DNA of 64,000 nt from Cesiribacter sp964504565 (GCA_964504565.1 CAZDEY010000007.1:189674-253673), one strand, 5' to 3'; positions 25,493 through 34,981 are shown, counted from the stretch's first letter. Numbers and translations: made by a program. The notes: generated by a model not told the origin, from the sequence alone.

Positions 25493-26278
25493 TTATTCTA
25501 CCTCGGCAATAGCGGCCATAAACTGCTGCAATACGTGCCGGCTCTCCTTAGGCCGCTCGTACATACCCATGTGGCCGGTTTCCGGCAAAACTAACGAAAG
25601 GCAGTTAGGTAGTGCCTGAACCTGAGCCAGGCTATCGGCTAGCGGAACGGTAGAATCCTGTTCGCCAATAATATAGACTACCGGGCCGGCAAACTTACGG
25701 AGGTACGAAAGCCGCGCCGGCCGCTTTTGCATAGCCTTGGTAAAGCCAATCAGGGTTTCCTGCGGGGTAGTGGCGGCCTCTTCTACGGTTTTTTCTATTT
25801 CATTTTCCAGGTTGACCCGATTTGGAGCATAAAAGAGTTGGGGTACAAAAGAAGTAACGAATTTCTCTACCCCGTGCTTCTCTACAAACTGAATTACGTT
25901 GTTGCGACTTCGCTTCTTTTCCTCAGTATCGGCGTAGGCCGTGCTGTGGAACATGCCCACGCCCAGTACGCGGTGTGGTTCCAGTTCCAGCATAGCCAAG
26001 GCAACGTAACCTCCTAAGGAATGGCCTACCAATACTACTTCTTCCAGCGATTCTTCTTCTAACCAATCCCATAGCTCTTCGGCAATATCGGTTAGTTTAA
26101 AGTTTTTAGCCGGGAACGAACTACTTCCAAAACCGGGTAAATCGGGACACAACACATGAAACTGCCGGCCTAGCTCTTCCTGAAAGCTATTCCACAGGCT
26201 GTGGGTTTCGCAGAAGCCGTGAAGCAGAATAAGCGGCGGACCGCCGTGCTCTTTTCCCCGTTCGGTAAAGTAGATCAT
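25493..26278 (-). CDS. Alpha/beta hydrolase
   Basis: A 261-residue cytosolic hydrolase with the oxyanion motif LLHGFCETHSLW, nucleophile elbow VGHSLGGY (Ser), acid in IGEQDSTVP (Asp) and catalytic His in ETGHMGMYERP. It is preceded six bases earlier by dxs on the same strand, so it is co-transcribed with it. The substrate is unknown; MhpC/BioH-like esterases are the nearest type. Confidence 0.88.
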   Translation of the reverse strand: MIYFTERGKEHGGPPLILLHGFCETHSLWNSFQEELGRQFHVLCPDLPGFGSSSFPAKNFKLTDIAEELWDWLEEESLEEVVLVGHSLGGYVALAMLELEPHRVLGVGMFHSTAYADTEEKKRSRNNVIQFVEKHGVEKFVTSFVPQLFYAPNRVNLENEIEKTVEEAATTPQETLIGFTKAMQKRPARLSYLRKFAGPVVYIIGEQDSTVPLADSLAQVQALPNCLSLVLPETGHMGMYERPKESRHVLQQFMAAIAEVE

Positions 26279-26284
26279 GCTGCT

Positions 26285-28207
26285 TTAGGCTAGTACTTTT
26301 TCAGTTTTAGCCAGGGTGCGCACTGCTTTAGCTATACCTTTCGGGTCGAAGCCACATTCTTCGTGCAGTTCCAGTTGTTCGCCGTGTTCAATAATGGCAT
26401 CGGGTATACCCAGGCGGGTAATTTTGGCGCTGTAGCCATTGTCTAGCATCCACTCGGCCACCGCGCTGCCAAAGCCGCCCATTAAGCAGCCATCTTCTAC
26501 AGTAATTATTTTATCAAATTTCCTGAAGATGCTATGAAGCAGTTTGCCGTCCAACGGTTTCACAAAGCGCATATCGTAGTGGGCCGGATTCAATTCCTCG
26601 TTAGCTAACAGTTCGCAGGCTTCCACGGCATAATTACCAATATGGCCAATAGTAAGTATAGCTACCTCTTCACCTTCTTTCACAACCCGGCCGGTACCAT
26701 CTTTAATCTCTTCCATAGGGGTTTTCCAATCCGGCATAACGCCCTGGCCCCGCGGGTAGCGTATGCAGTAGGCACCCTCCCGTTCTAGCTGGGCGGTGTA
26801 CATCATATTGCGCAGCTCTTCCTCGTTCATAGGGGCCGCTACCACAATGTTGGGTATACAGCGCATATAGGCAATATCGTAGGCGCCGTGGTGAGTTGGG
26901 CCATCGGCTCCGGCAAACCCGGCTCTATCTAAACAGAATACCACGTGCAGGTTCTGGATACACACATCGTGCACTACCTGATCGTAGGCGCGCTGCATAA
27001 AGGTGCTGTATATATTGCAGAAGGGCACCATTCCTTGGGTGGCCAAACCGGCCGAGAAGGTAACGGCGTGTTGCTCGGCTATGCCTACGTCAATAGCCCG
27101 GTCGGGCATTTCCTTCATCATAATATTGAGGCTGGAACCCGACGGCATAGCGGGCGTAATGCCCATAATTTTGTCGTTCTGCTTAGCTAGTTCCACTATG
27201 GTATGCCCAAATACATCCTGGTACTTAGGGGGCTGCGGGGTATCGTGGGTCTTCTTATAAATTTCGCCGGTAACCTTATCGAACAGCCCCGGGGCGTGCC
27301 ACTTGGTCTGGTCTTTTTCGGCCAGGGCGTAGCCTTTGCCCTTAGTTGTTATGCAATGCAGAATTTTAGGCCCCGGAATTTTTTGCATATCCTTAAATAT
27401 GCTGGCCAGGTGGTCTACATCGTGGCCATCTACCGGACCAAAGTACCGTAAGTTCAGGCTTTCAAACAGGTTGCTGTGCTTTAACAAGAAGCTTTTCAGG
27501 CTGTTTTCGGCTTTGCCTACTATATCGCGTGCGCTAAGGCCAAACTTGCTAAAGCGGCCTAATATTTTCCATATTTCTTCGCGGGCCTTATTATAGGTTT
27601 GGCTGGTAGTAATGTCGGTCAGATAATCTTTTAGAGCCCCAACGTTCGGGTCAATGCTCATGCAGTTATCGTTCAGTACAATCAGCAAGTTGGCATTGGC
27701 TACACCGGCGTGGTTCATTGCCTCAAAGGCCATACCGCCCGTCATGGCCCCATCGCCAATTACGGCTATATGGTGGCGATCCTGCTCATTTTTATAGTCG
27801 GAAGCTACGGCCATGCCCAGGGCAGCCGAAATGGAGGTACTGCTGTGGCCTACGCCGAAGGCATCGTAGGGGCTTTCCTTTCTTTTAGGAAAACCCGACA
27901 GGCCGCCGTACTTGCGGTTGGTATGGAAATCATCGCGACGGCCGGTTAGTATTTTGTGGCCGTAGGCCTGGTGGCCCACATCCCATACCAGTTGGTCGTA
28001 GGGGGTATCAAAAGCATAGTGTAGGGCTACCGTAAGTTCTACCACTCCTAAGCTAGCGCCAAAATGGCCGCCGTAAACCGATACATTATCAATAATATAC
28101 TGCCTTAGTTCATTGCAAACCCTAACCAGTTGATCTTTGTCCAGCTTGCGTAAATCGGCTGGGCTGTCAATGTTTTTTAGTAAGTCGCCTGGTTTAATCC
28201 CTATCAT
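26285..28207 (-). CDS. dxs: 1-deoxy-D-xylulose-5-phosphate synthase
   Basis: First enzyme of the MEP isoprenoid route: condenses pyruvate and glyceraldehyde-3-phosphate with thiamine diphosphate. The 640-residue protein shows GHFGASLGVVELTVALHY, DVGHQAYGHKIL, the ThDP-binding GDGAMTGGMAFEAMNHAG, KYGGLSGFPKR, and in the second half MPSGSS, DVGIAEQHAVTFSAG and DRAGFAGADGPTHHG. Length and motif order are typical. It forms an operon with the alpha/beta hydrolase downstream. Confidence 0.98.
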   Translation of the reverse strand: MIGIKPGDLLKNIDSPADLRKLDKDQLVRVCNELRQYIIDNVSVYGGHFGASLGVVELTVALHYAFDTPYDQLVWDVGHQAYGHKILTGRRDDFHTNRKYGGLSGFPKRKESPYDAFGVGHSSTSISAALGMAVASDYKNEQDRHHIAVIGDGAMTGGMAFEAMNHAGVANANLLIVLNDNCMSIDPNVGALKDYLTDITTSQTYNKAREEIWKILGRFSKFGLSARDIVGKAENSLKSFLLKHSNLFESLNLRYFGPVDGHDVDHLASIFKDMQKIPGPKILHCITTKGKGYALAEKDQTKWHAPGLFDKVTGEIYKKTHDTPQPPKYQDVFGHTIVELAKQNDKIMGITPAMPSGSSLNIMMKEMPDRAIDVGIAEQHAVTFSAGLATQGMVPFCNIYSTFMQRAYDQVVHDVCIQNLHVVFCLDRAGFAGADGPTHHGAYDIAYMRCIPNIVVAAPMNEEELRNMMYTAQLEREGAYCIRYPRGQGVMPDWKTPMEEIKDGTGRVVKEGEEVAILTIGHIGNYAVEACELLANEELNPAHYDMRFVKPLDGKLLHSIFRKFDKIITVEDGCLMGGFGSAVAEWMLDNGYSAKITRLGIPDAIIEHGEQLELHEECGFDPKGIAKAVRTLAKTEKVLA

Positions 28208-28419
28208 GCTTCTTATTTAAGTGGTAGAACCTGCAATATTAGCAAAAGTTTGGCTGCCGTGCCGGGTATAAGTTAGCGGCCTGGCATAAAATTAAAAATC
28301 AGGTTCGGTATACAAATTCAGTAATAGTTAGCAAAAGTACAACTATTATACGAAGGCATTGGGGTATAGTATTCTTTATCCTTACTTTTAAAGTTGAAAT
28401 ATAACTACTGGTTAAGCCC

Positions 28420-29160
28420 GTGAGCTTTGAAGTAAAATTACCTTTATTTGAAGGGCCATTCGATTTATTGCTGTTCTTTATTGAACGCGACGAGCTGGAT
28501 ATTTACGATATTCCGATAGCCAAAATTACCGACGATTTCCTGAACTACCTAAAGCAATTGGATTCACTGAATATTGAGGTGGCTTCGGAATTTATATTGG
28601 TGGCTTCTACACTAATGCGCATAAAAGCTAAGATGCTGCTGCCGCGGCCGCAGTTAAACGAGCTGGGCGAAGAAATTGACCCCCGCGACGAGCTGGTTAA
28701 GCACCTGCTGGAATATAAAAAGTATAAGAGTGTGGTGGCCGACCTGGCCGGTATGGAGGAAATTCAGGGCCAGAGGTGGGAGCGGGGTAATGCTGTAGCC
28801 GAACAAAAGGAACTGGGCAAAGGTTATCTGGCGGAAGCTGAATGGCACAGCCTGGACCTATACCAGTTAATGCGGGCTTTTCATAAGGTAATGAAGCGGC
28901 ACGAGCTGCAAAGCCAACGCCCGGTGCATCGGGTGGTGCCCTATCCCTACACTATAAGCGAGCAGCGCGATTTTATGCTGAACTGGATAAATGAGCGCAA
29001 ACGGTTAAGTTTTGAAGAGGTAATTTCGTACAGGAAAGATAAAATTTTTGTGATTTTTACTTTTTTGGCAATTTTAGAGCTTCTGCAGCAAAACGAAATT
29101 AGCCTGCAGATTGGAGAAGGCTACAATAATTTTTTTATAACGGAGCGGTTGGCTGCTTAA
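28420..29160 (+). CDS. scpA: Segregation and condensation protein A
   Basis: Kleisin subunit of the SMC-ScpAB chromosome condensin. The 246-residue protein starts with GTG and has the family N-terminus FEGPFDLLLFFIERDELDIYDIPIAKITDDFL, the LVASTLMRIKAKMLLP helix, and the C-terminal winged-helix part (VIFTFLAILELLQQNEISL). The scpB partner is not adjacent. Confidence 0.96.
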   Translation: MSFEVKLPLFEGPFDLLLFFIERDELDIYDIPIAKITDDFLNYLKQLDSLNIEVASEFILVASTLMRIKAKMLLPRPQLNELGEEIDPRDELVKHLLEYKKYKSVVADLAGMEEIQGQRWERGNAVAEQKELGKGYLAEAEWHSLDLYQLMRAFHKVMKRHELQSQRPVHRVVPYPYTISEQRDFMLNWINERKRLSFEEVISYRKDKIFVIFTFLAILELLQQNEISLQIGEGYNNFFITERLAA

Positions 29161-29194
29161 ACAGTCGGGATCTGGTTCGTATTTTAGCAAGAGC

Positions 29195-30241
29195 ATGGAC
29201 ACCCAGAAGGTACTTAAAACCCTAAATCCGCGTAAAGTCTGGATTCCGGTAATTCTGGGTATTGGCATTGTAGTCGCCATGATGTGGAGCGACCCCAACC
29301 TCAGTGCCGATAAATTGCGGCTAATTCAGGAGGCCAGTCCGCAAAGTTTGCTGGCCGGTCTGTTTATTATTCTGTGCCGCGATGTAGGGTATATTTTCAG
29401 AATCAGAATTCTTACCGGCAAACAGTTAAGCTGGTTTAGCAGCCTGCAGGTTATTATTCTTTGGGAATTTGCCTCGGCGGTTACCCCATCGGTAGTAGGC
29501 GGCACGGCGGTGGCGGTTTTTATTCTGTATAAAGAAGGCCTTTCGTTAGGAAGTGCCCTGGCCTACGCTATGCTTTCGGCCGTTCTGGATAATTTTTTCT
29601 TTGTGGTGGCTGCTCCGTTAGCGGTATTTCTTAGCCACGGCCAGGTTTTTCCGGATGTTTCCGCCGCCGCGGTTGAATTAGGTACCGGACTGGAATATTT
29701 GTTTTACATCAGCTACTCACTAATTGCAATTTATACGCTGGTGATGGCCTTTGCTCTGTTTAGTAAACCTAGAGCTTTAAAATGGCTGTTGATTAAAGCC
29801 ACTTCAATTGGTTTTCTTCGCCGCTTCCGGCACGGGGCGATTAATCGGGGTAATGAAATAATTATGGCCAGTCGGCAACTTAAAGGCCGGGGCTTCAACT
29901 ACTGGTTGGTTATAAGTTTGGCTACGGTTTTTGTGTGGAGCGCCCGTTACTTTACCCTGAATGCCGTAATGGAAGCCTTTGTTGATCTATCAGTCTCGCA
30001 GCACTGGCTGGTTTTCTCGCGTCAAATTGTTATGTGGATCACTATGCTGATTAGCCCTACGCCGGGGGCCGCCGGTACCGCTGAAGCAATTTTCAAAGAA
30101 TTCTTTATTGATTTCTTAGGTGACTACACCTTTATATCTATGATTCTGTGGCGGGCCCTTTCGTATTATCCTTATTTGCTATTGGGGGCTATTGTGTTGC
30201 CCAGGTGGCTTAGGAAAGTATTCGTAAAGCGGGAAGGTTAA
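29195..30241 (+). CDS. Flippase-like integral membrane protein (LPG synthase TM family)
   Basis: A 348-residue inner-membrane protein with about eight hydrophobic helices. The motifs WEFASAVTPSVVGGTAVAVFILYKEG (shown in part: TPSVVGGTAVAVF) and SPTPGAAGTAEAIFKEFF are characteristic of the UPF0104/lysylphosphatidylglycerol-synthase transmembrane family, which includes lipid flippases and putative polysaccharide exporters. It lacks the C-terminal aminoacyl transferase domain, so lipid translocation is more likely than synthesis. Confidence 0.88.
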   Translation: MDTQKVLKTLNPRKVWIPVILGIGIVVAMMWSDPNLSADKLRLIQEASPQSLLAGLFIILCRDVGYIFRIRILTGKQLSWFSSLQVIILWEFASAVTPSVVGGTAVAVFILYKEGLSLGSALAYAMLSAVLDNFFFVVAAPLAVFLSHGQVFPDVSAAAVELGTGLEYLFYISYSLIAIYTLVMAFALFSKPRALKWLLIKATSIGFLRRFRHGAINRGNEIIMASRQLKGRGFNYWLVISLATVFVWSARYFTLNAVMEAFVDLSVSQHWLVFSRQIVMWITMLISPTPGAAGTAEAIFKEFFIDFLGDYTFISMILWRALSYYPYLLLGAIVLPRWLRKVFVKREG

Positions 30242-30257
30242 GAGTTGGTTCTTCGTT

Positions 30258-30322
30258 CCTGACACAAGCCTGCCCTGCCTTCCGTCAGGCAGGCTGTCGG
30301 CAGACAGGTTCAGGATGACGGT
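30258..30322. repeat. Dispersed hairpin repeat (CCTGA...TTCAGG type) with inner stem
   Basis: Outer CCTGACAC/TTCAGG with inner perfect stem AGCCTGCC (30267-30274)/GGCAGGCT (30288-30295), followed by ATGACGGTGCTTAGTGCTTGG. Related copies occur at 34177, 50954 and 63457. Confidence 0.7.
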
Positions 30323-30451
30323 GCTTAGTGCTTGGAGGGTAGCGGGATAATTTGGTTGTATTTAATAACCCTTATAGAGCATAAGTTAGCATGGTATCTG
30401 CACACTTTAACCCTTATTTACCACTACCTAATTTATAAAATATATGCTGCT

Positions 30452-30850
30452 ATGAAATTTCTTAACGTAATAATCTTCCTTGTATGGAATGTAGTGTTCT
30501 GGGCTTGTACTTCTACGGAAAGTACTGAAGAGCAACTGATAGGTACTTGGCAAATGGGGCAAGTTATTGATGGCGGCCAAAACGTTACCAAAGAGCATAA
30601 CCCAGCAAACGATCGGTGGATAAAATTTAACAGAAACGGATCGTTTGAAAGTGGGGGTGGCTCGTACGGTTACAACGATGGCATCTGGGAGTTGGATTCA
30701 GAAAAAATGGTGCTTTTTCTAGATTCTAAGGTTGAAGGTGACGATAGCGAATGGAATATCACGTTTCAGGATAATAAAACCATCTGGACCGGCATTGGCA
30801 CCCCAAGACAGCAGGGCTTTAAACTAATTCATTATAAAGTTAGCGAGTAA
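30452..30850 (+). CDS. Lipocalin-like small lipoprotein
   Basis: A 132-residue lipoprotein with ATG at 30452 chosen because it starts a lipoprotein signal (MKFLNVIIFLVWNVVFWAC). The mature part is one beta-rich domain beginning EEQLIGTWQMGQVIDGG and containing NGSFESGGGSYGYNDGIWELD, the pattern of Bacteroidota lipocalin-like domains. The ligand is unknown. It is convergent with the DUF2141 gene. Confidence 0.75.
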   Translation: MKFLNVIIFLVWNVVFWACTSTESTEEQLIGTWQMGQVIDGGQNVTKEHNPANDRWIKFNRNGSFESGGGSYGYNDGIWELDSEKMVLFLDSKVEGDDSEWNITFQDNKTIWTGIGTPRQQGFKLIHYKVSE

Positions 30851-30872
30851 TTAAGTTAATAGGATGCTGTTG

Positions 30873-31301
30873 TTAAAAATACTGCATTTTTATGCTTAGC
30901 TTGGTAGAGCCTTCTTTTAGCTCGAAGCTGGCGTCTTCAAACTTGGGCGGACCCATAAAGCCTTTAGCATCGCGCGAGGCACCGTAGCCTTCCTTAGGTA
31001 GGCCTACCAAATTAGTATCCATTTTTCCGTTGCCGTTTTCGTCGTGCAGAAGCGCAATAGCGTAGGTGCCCGGCTTTAGGTTTTCAACTATAACCGAGGC
31101 TTTCTTATTGTTAATTTTAGCTTCTAGCAATTGCGTCGCCAATTTAGCCTCATCGGGAAACCCCCGTTCATCAGAAAAGATCGCCAAGCGAACCACCCCC
31201 TGGCTGCTGCGCAAATTGGTTACTTCAATGGTAAGTAGGCTGGTTGCTGGAGTACTAAACCAAGTGGTAATTGTAATTAGTATAATGGAAAGCATATTCA
31301 T
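30873..31301 (-). CDS. DUF2141 domain protein
   Basis: A 142-residue secreted protein: signal peptide (to about residue 20), then the DUF2141 beta-sandwich with LTIEVTNLRSSQGVVRLAIFS, GTYAIALLHDENGNGKMDTN, LVGLPKEGYGASRDA and KGFMGPPKFEDASF. The DENGNGKMDTN loop looks able to bind calcium. The function of the family is unknown. Confidence 0.88.
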   Translation of the reverse strand: MNMLSIILITITTWFSTPATSLLTIEVTNLRSSQGVVRLAIFSDERGFPDEAKLATQLLEAKINNKKASVIVENLKPGTYAIALLHDENGNGKMDTNLVGLPKEGYGASRDAKGFMGPPKFEDASFELKEGSTKLSIKMQYF

Positions 31302-31332
31302 ACCTGACTAAACGCAAACTTTAGGCCAATAA

Positions 31333-31692
31333 CTACGTTCGCCCCTGTTCCATAGTAACTTTTGCCCGATGGCATACGCCGCCAATTGGCGGGTTAAATT
31401 TAGAAATGCTTACCTTAACGTGCTGCGCTGATTTAAACCTCTTCAATACTTCCTTAATAATTTGTAAGGAAAGGGTTTCTAGCAGCCGGGTAGGGCGCAC
31501 CATCACGGCGGCTACCAATTTGTATAGTACTTCGTAGTTAATGGTTTCCGGTAGGGCATCGTGCTGGGCGGCCGGGGTTAAATCGGTGCTTACTTCAACA
31601 TCTACGGCATATTTATTGCCAATGCGCTGCTCCTCATCGTAGAAGCCGTGGTAGGCAAAAAATTCCATTCCTTCTAGTGCTATTGTACCCAT
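31333..31692 (-). CDS. folB: Dihydroneopterin aldolase
   Basis: Folate synthesis: splits 7,8-dihydroneopterin to 6-hydroxymethyl-dihydropterin and glycolaldehyde. The 119-residue protein has LEGMEFFAYHGFYDEEQRIGNKY (shown as family start FFAYHGFYDEEQRIG), INYEVLYKLV, RLLETLSLQIIKEVL and VKVSISKFNPP. The catalytic Lys lies in SISKFNPP. No other folate genes are adjacent. Confidence 0.95.
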   Translation of the reverse strand: MGTIALEGMEFFAYHGFYDEEQRIGNKYAVDVEVSTDLTPAAQHDALPETINYEVLYKLVAAVMVRPTRLLETLSLQIIKEVLKRFKSAQHVKVSISKFNPPIGGVCHRAKVTMEQGRT

Positions 31693-31697
31693 AGTTA

Positions 31698-31830
31698 TTT
31701 GGTGCTTGGTGCCTGGTTCTTAGTGCCTGGTTATGACTTGGTGAAGTGGTATTGAGTATAAAGTAGTCAGTAATCAGAACTCTATCTGAGTTTTACTACT
31801 TTATATTTTACTACTTTATATTTACTACTT
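31698..31830. repeat. Degenerate period-7 arrays
   Basis: 31698-31735 has TTGGTGC, CTGGTTC, TTAGTGC and CTGGTTA units; 31790-31830 has TTTACTA, CTTTATA and ATTTACT units. Both lie between folB and the DivIVA gene. Confidence 0.65.
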
Positions 31831-31841
31831 AATACCAATAG

Positions 31842-32522
31842 CTACACATTGTCAAAAAACGAACCGCCTTCTTCATTGTCTTCGTTAGGCTGAGATTGCG
31901 GCTGCTCGGCTGGTTGCTGTTGCTTCTCGCGCCTCCGTTGCTGCATGCGCTGGTCGCGGGTGGCTTTTTCGGCTTCGCCTACAATTTCTCCTAAATCGTG
32001 CTTCTTTACCTTGGCCTCGGCTTGCTCTACCCGCTCCAACGTATTATTGGCTAATACCAAAAGGTCACTAAGTAAATTGTCGCGGTGGTTTTCCAGCATG
32101 CGGTAGTGCTGGGCCATTTCCTTCACCCGGCTTTCCATAGCACTCATAAGGCGTTGGGCTTTTTCCTCGGCTTCATCCATAATTTCGCGGGCGCGGGCGC
32201 GGGCGTCGTTCAGCATGGTTTCGGCCTTTAGGTCGGTTTCGCGCATGGTAAGCTCAGCCTTTTTAGAAGCCTGCTCAACCATGCTGTTGCCGGTATCTTC
32301 CGCAGTTTTAAGGGTTTTGAAGAGGGAAGCCTCCACATCGCGGAGTTTGCTAACCTCCTTTTCGGCCAGTTCCAGCTTGTACTTGCTTTCCTTATGATCT
32401 TCCACAATGCGCTCCCACTCCTGCGAGAGCGAGGCTAAAAATGCATCAACTTCTTCCTTGTCGTAACCACGAAAGTTGCGTTCAAACGTCTTTTGCCGAA
32501 TCTCTAACGGAGTAATCTTCAT
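31842..32522 (-). CDS. DivIVA-domain protein
   Basis: A 226-residue coiled-coil protein. The N-terminus (MKITPLEIRQKTFERNFRGYDKEEVDAFL) is the DivIVA membrane-binding module, shown here only as the family motif TFERNFRGYDKEEVDAFL; the rest is a long coiled coil, then a Gln-rich disordered tail and an acidic end (EGGSFFDNV). DivIVA proteins mark curved membrane and division sites. I chose ATG 32522. The WD40 gene ends eight bases upstream, so the two are co-transcribed. Confidence 0.9.
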   Translation of the reverse strand: MKITPLEIRQKTFERNFRGYDKEEVDAFLASLSQEWERIVEDHKESKYKLELAEKEVSKLRDVEASLFKTLKTAEDTGNSMVEQASKKAELTMRETDLKAETMLNDARARAREIMDEAEEKAQRLMSAMESRVKEMAQHYRMLENHRDNLLSDLLVLANNTLERVEQAEAKVKKHDLGEIVGEAEKATRDQRMQQRRREKQQQPAEQPQSQPNEDNEEGGSFFDNV

Positions 32523-32530
32523 AAAAAATG

Positions 32531-33448
32531 TTATAACTGTACCGACCAAACCGAAATAGTACGGTCGTCGCTGGCGGAAATAAGGGTACTTTCATTTAGC
32601 CACAGCAAGCGGTTTACTGAGGTACCGTGGCCGGCGTGCCGGGCTTTATCAATAACCTTTAGCAGGCGGGCTGGTTTAGCCTGCCACAATTTAATGCTTT
32701 TATCCATACTGGCGGTAGCAAAATAAGCACCATCCGGCCTAAAAGTTAAATGGTTTATGGCGTACATATGCGCAACGATTTCCTGTTCGGGTTCGTATGC
32801 CCTGCCGGCATTCCAGAATTTCAGGTGAGCATCGCGGCCGGTAGTAATTAGCTGCTCGCCATTGGGGCTATAGGCCAGAGAAAATACCGAATTGGTATGC
32901 GCCGAAATTTCCTGTTTTACTGCCCAGTTTTTAGTATCAAGTATTCTTATTGAATGATCGCTAAAGCCAGCGGCCAGTTCCGGCCGGTTAGGGTGTACAG
33001 CTAAACAGCGCAGGCTTTTATCGGAAAGTTGTAGTTTTTTAGCTACCCGAAGCGGATTTCTTTCCAAAATAAATAATTCCCCGCCCCCGGTACCAACTAG
33101 TATATACTGTTGCCACTCAGCTATTGCGAAGATGGCTTTGGTAGTCAGGTTAATTGATTGGGTTTTAATTTCGTCAGCAAGAGTAACCAAGCGGAGCCCA
33201 TCGTAATTTTGTCCGAAAAGAATCTCCTCCTCATTATATACCGATCTTTCCAGGGCATATACTGAAGCATCGGCTTTGGCCAGCACTTTTCCCTTATCCG
33301 GCTCGTTAATATTCCAGCGGACCATAAGGCCATCGCCGGCCGCCGATATAAATTCAGTATCGCTAAGGCGAATAAGGCCATATACCGCATCGCGGTGGCC
33401 GGTAAAGGTGTGAAGTTTTTCTATTTCTACGGCTGAATGGGAAAGCAT
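32531..33448 (-). CDS. WD40 repeat protein
   Basis: A 305-residue beta-propeller with about seven WD40 blades; recognisable ones include FTGHRDAVYGLIRL, CLAVHPNRPELAAGFSDHS, FSLAYSPNGEQLITTGRD, LTFRPDGAYFATASMDKSIKLW and LLWLNESTLISASDDRTISVW. No signal peptide, so it is a cytosolic scaffold. ATG 33448 is the sensible start: longer versions would overlap the divergent phosphopantetheinyl transferase promoter and add a non-repeat leader. Partner of the downstream DivIVA protein by position. Confidence 0.9.
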   Translation of the reverse strand: MLSHSAVEIEKLHTFTGHRDAVYGLIRLSDTEFISAAGDGLMVRWNINEPDKGKVLAKADASVYALERSVYNEEEILFGQNYDGLRLVTLADEIKTQSINLTTKAIFAIAEWQQYILVGTGGGELFILERNPLRVAKKLQLSDKSLRCLAVHPNRPELAAGFSDHSIRILDTKNWAVKQEISAHTNSVFSLAYSPNGEQLITTGRDAHLKFWNAGRAYEPEQEIVAHMYAINHLTFRPDGAYFATASMDKSIKLWQAKPARLLKVIDKARHAGHGTSVNRLLWLNESTLISASDDRTISVWSVQL

Positions 33449-33488
33449 CTCCCTCAAATTACGGATATTTACAGCAGATAGTAAACTT

Positions 33489-34109
33489 ATGCCGCTTATA
33501 CTTAAGCAGAAAACCCCGGAAGGCGCCGAGTGGGCTGCCTGGCACATAACTGAGTCGGAAGATTTTCTGCGGCAGGCCATTACTATAACCGAACCCGAGC
33601 TATTGGTTCAGTTGGCGCCTATTAGGGTGGCGCAGCGGCGGCTGGAGTGGCTGGCCAGTCGGCTGGCCCTGCAGGCCTTAGGGCCCGAAGAGCTAAGCCC
33701 GGCCGGTTTGCTGAAGTTACCCAGTGGCCGGCCCTACTTTGCGGAGCTGAACGTGCAGGTATCGCTAGCCCACGCCTGGCCCTACGCGGTGGCAATTATT
33801 CATAACCAAACCGTAGGTATTGATATTGAACTACCCCGGACCCAGCTTAGCCGCATTCAGCATAAATTTGTAAGTGAGGAAGAAGCCCAGTGGGCGGCCG
33901 AAACGCCTAATCTTTGCCGCCTGTGGACGGCCAAGGAGGCCTTGTATAAAGCCTACGGACAGCCGGGTATTGGCTTTGCCAGCCAAATGCGGGTGCATTT
34001 ACCCCCAGCCGGCGGCGCGGAACTTTTGGGGTGGGGCTTCGTAAACCAACAGCAATTTACCCTGCGCTGGCAGCAACTGGGCGAGCATCACTGCTGCCTA
34101 GCCCTATGA
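33489..34109 (+). CDS. 4'-phosphopantetheinyl transferase superfamily protein
   Basis: A 206-residue Sfp-type transferase that loads the phosphopantetheine arm from CoA onto carrier proteins. The Mg-binding motif IDIELPR (Asp, Glu) at ~113-119 and the LWTAKEALYKAYG motif (Lys-Glu) are present, as is RVAQRRLEWLASRLAL near the N-terminus. No polyketide or peptide synthetase is in the window. The nearest carrier-linked candidate is the KAS III-like gene at 38260, which is only a weak connection. Confidence 0.9.
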   Translation: MPLILKQKTPEGAEWAAWHITESEDFLRQAITITEPELLVQLAPIRVAQRRLEWLASRLALQALGPEELSPAGLLKLPSGRPYFAELNVQVSLAHAWPYAVAIIHNQTVGIDIELPRTQLSRIQHKFVSEEEAQWAAETPNLCRLWTAKEALYKAYGQPGIGFASQMRVHLPPAGGAELLGWGFVNQQQFTLRWQQLGEHHCCLAL

Positions 34110-34137
34110 TTGGTGGCATTGGTTTTGTATATTTATA

Positions 34138-34250
34138 GTTAGTGGCCTGGTGGGTTAGTGGGTTGGTAGGTTGAGGCTCTGAAACAAGTTCAGAGTGACG
34201 GCCCTGAAACGAGTTCAGGGTGACAGCTTTAAAATAAGTCAGGGTGACTA
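34138..34250. repeat. Period-8 array and three tandem hairpin repeats
   Basis: 34138-34176 holds octamers GTGGCCTG, GTGGGTTA, GTGGGTTG and GTAGGTTG. 34177-34250 holds three copies of a 24-25-base unit (first: CTCTGAAACAAGTTCAGAG, then TGACGG) whose ends pair, related to the repeats at 30258, 50954 and 63457. Confidence 0.75.
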
Positions 34251-34283
34251 GGCGGTTGCTAACCGAAGATTAATTAAATTGAT

Positions 34284-34880
34284 ATGAATAAGATTTTAGT
34301 ATACAGTATTTTAGGTTTGCTGCTGTTGGGTGGCAGTGTTGCCGTAGGGCAGCAAAAAGTACCGACCACCGCTTTGCCCGATGTGGTAAGCGGTAAAGAA
34401 ATTGGGTTGCAGCAATATGCTAACCAAAAAGCAGTGGTTTTGGTGTTTACCAGCAATTATTGTCCGTTTTCGCGCCTATACGAAGAGCGCATTGGCCAGC
34501 TTATCAGTCAGTATGGCCAGCAGGGCGTTACTTTTCTGCTAATAAATCCTAATTCGGAAACCGAGCGGGAAGAAGAAGGCGAAGCGGCCATGAAGGAGAA
34601 AGCTGCCGAATGGGGCCGCAACTTACCGTACCTAAGCGATAAACAGCAGGCTTGGGCCCGGGCATTAGGCGCTACCAAAACACCCGAAGTTTTTGTGCTA
34701 ACCCCCCAGGGCGGCAAGCTGGCGGTATTTTACAGCGGCGCGCTAGACGATAACCCTCAGGTAGCCGCCGACGTTAGTCAAGCCTACCTGGCCCAGGCAC
34801 TAGACCAAGCCGTAAAAGGCAAAGCCGCCACCCTACCCAAGCAACGCCCGGTGGGGTGTATGATTAAGCGGGTGAATTAA
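34284..34880 (+). CDS. Exported redoxin/AhpC-TSA-like protein
   Basis: A 198-residue thioredoxin-fold protein with a signal peptide (ending VAVGQQ). A single Cys in TSNYCPFSRLYEERI replaces the CXXC of thioredoxins, as in peroxiredoxin-like redoxin proteins; a second Cys occurs only at the C-terminus (PVGCMIKRV). Periplasmic peroxide or thiol handling is likely but unproven. Confidence 0.8.
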   Translation: MNKILVYSILGLLLLGGSVAVGQQKVPTTALPDVVSGKEIGLQQYANQKAVVLVFTSNYCPFSRLYEERIGQLISQYGQQGVTFLLINPNSETEREEEGEAAMKEKAAEWGRNLPYLSDKQQAWARALGATKTPEVFVLTPQGGKLAVFYSGALDDNPQVAADVSQAYLAQALDQAVKGKAATLPKQRPVGCMIKRVN

Positions 34881-34981
34881 GTATTGATGTAGTTATATTG
34901 TGAGGTGGTGAATTACTGTGTTGGCGAGGTGATTAAATTGGGTGCGACTGAAAATAAATAGCTTTTAATTTTTATACACTA

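Noticed and set aside
25425..25619. Plus-strand frame of 64 codons between clpP and the hydrolase
   Set aside because: It overlaps the coding 3' end of the well-supported hydrolase on the other strand and has no protein-like features.
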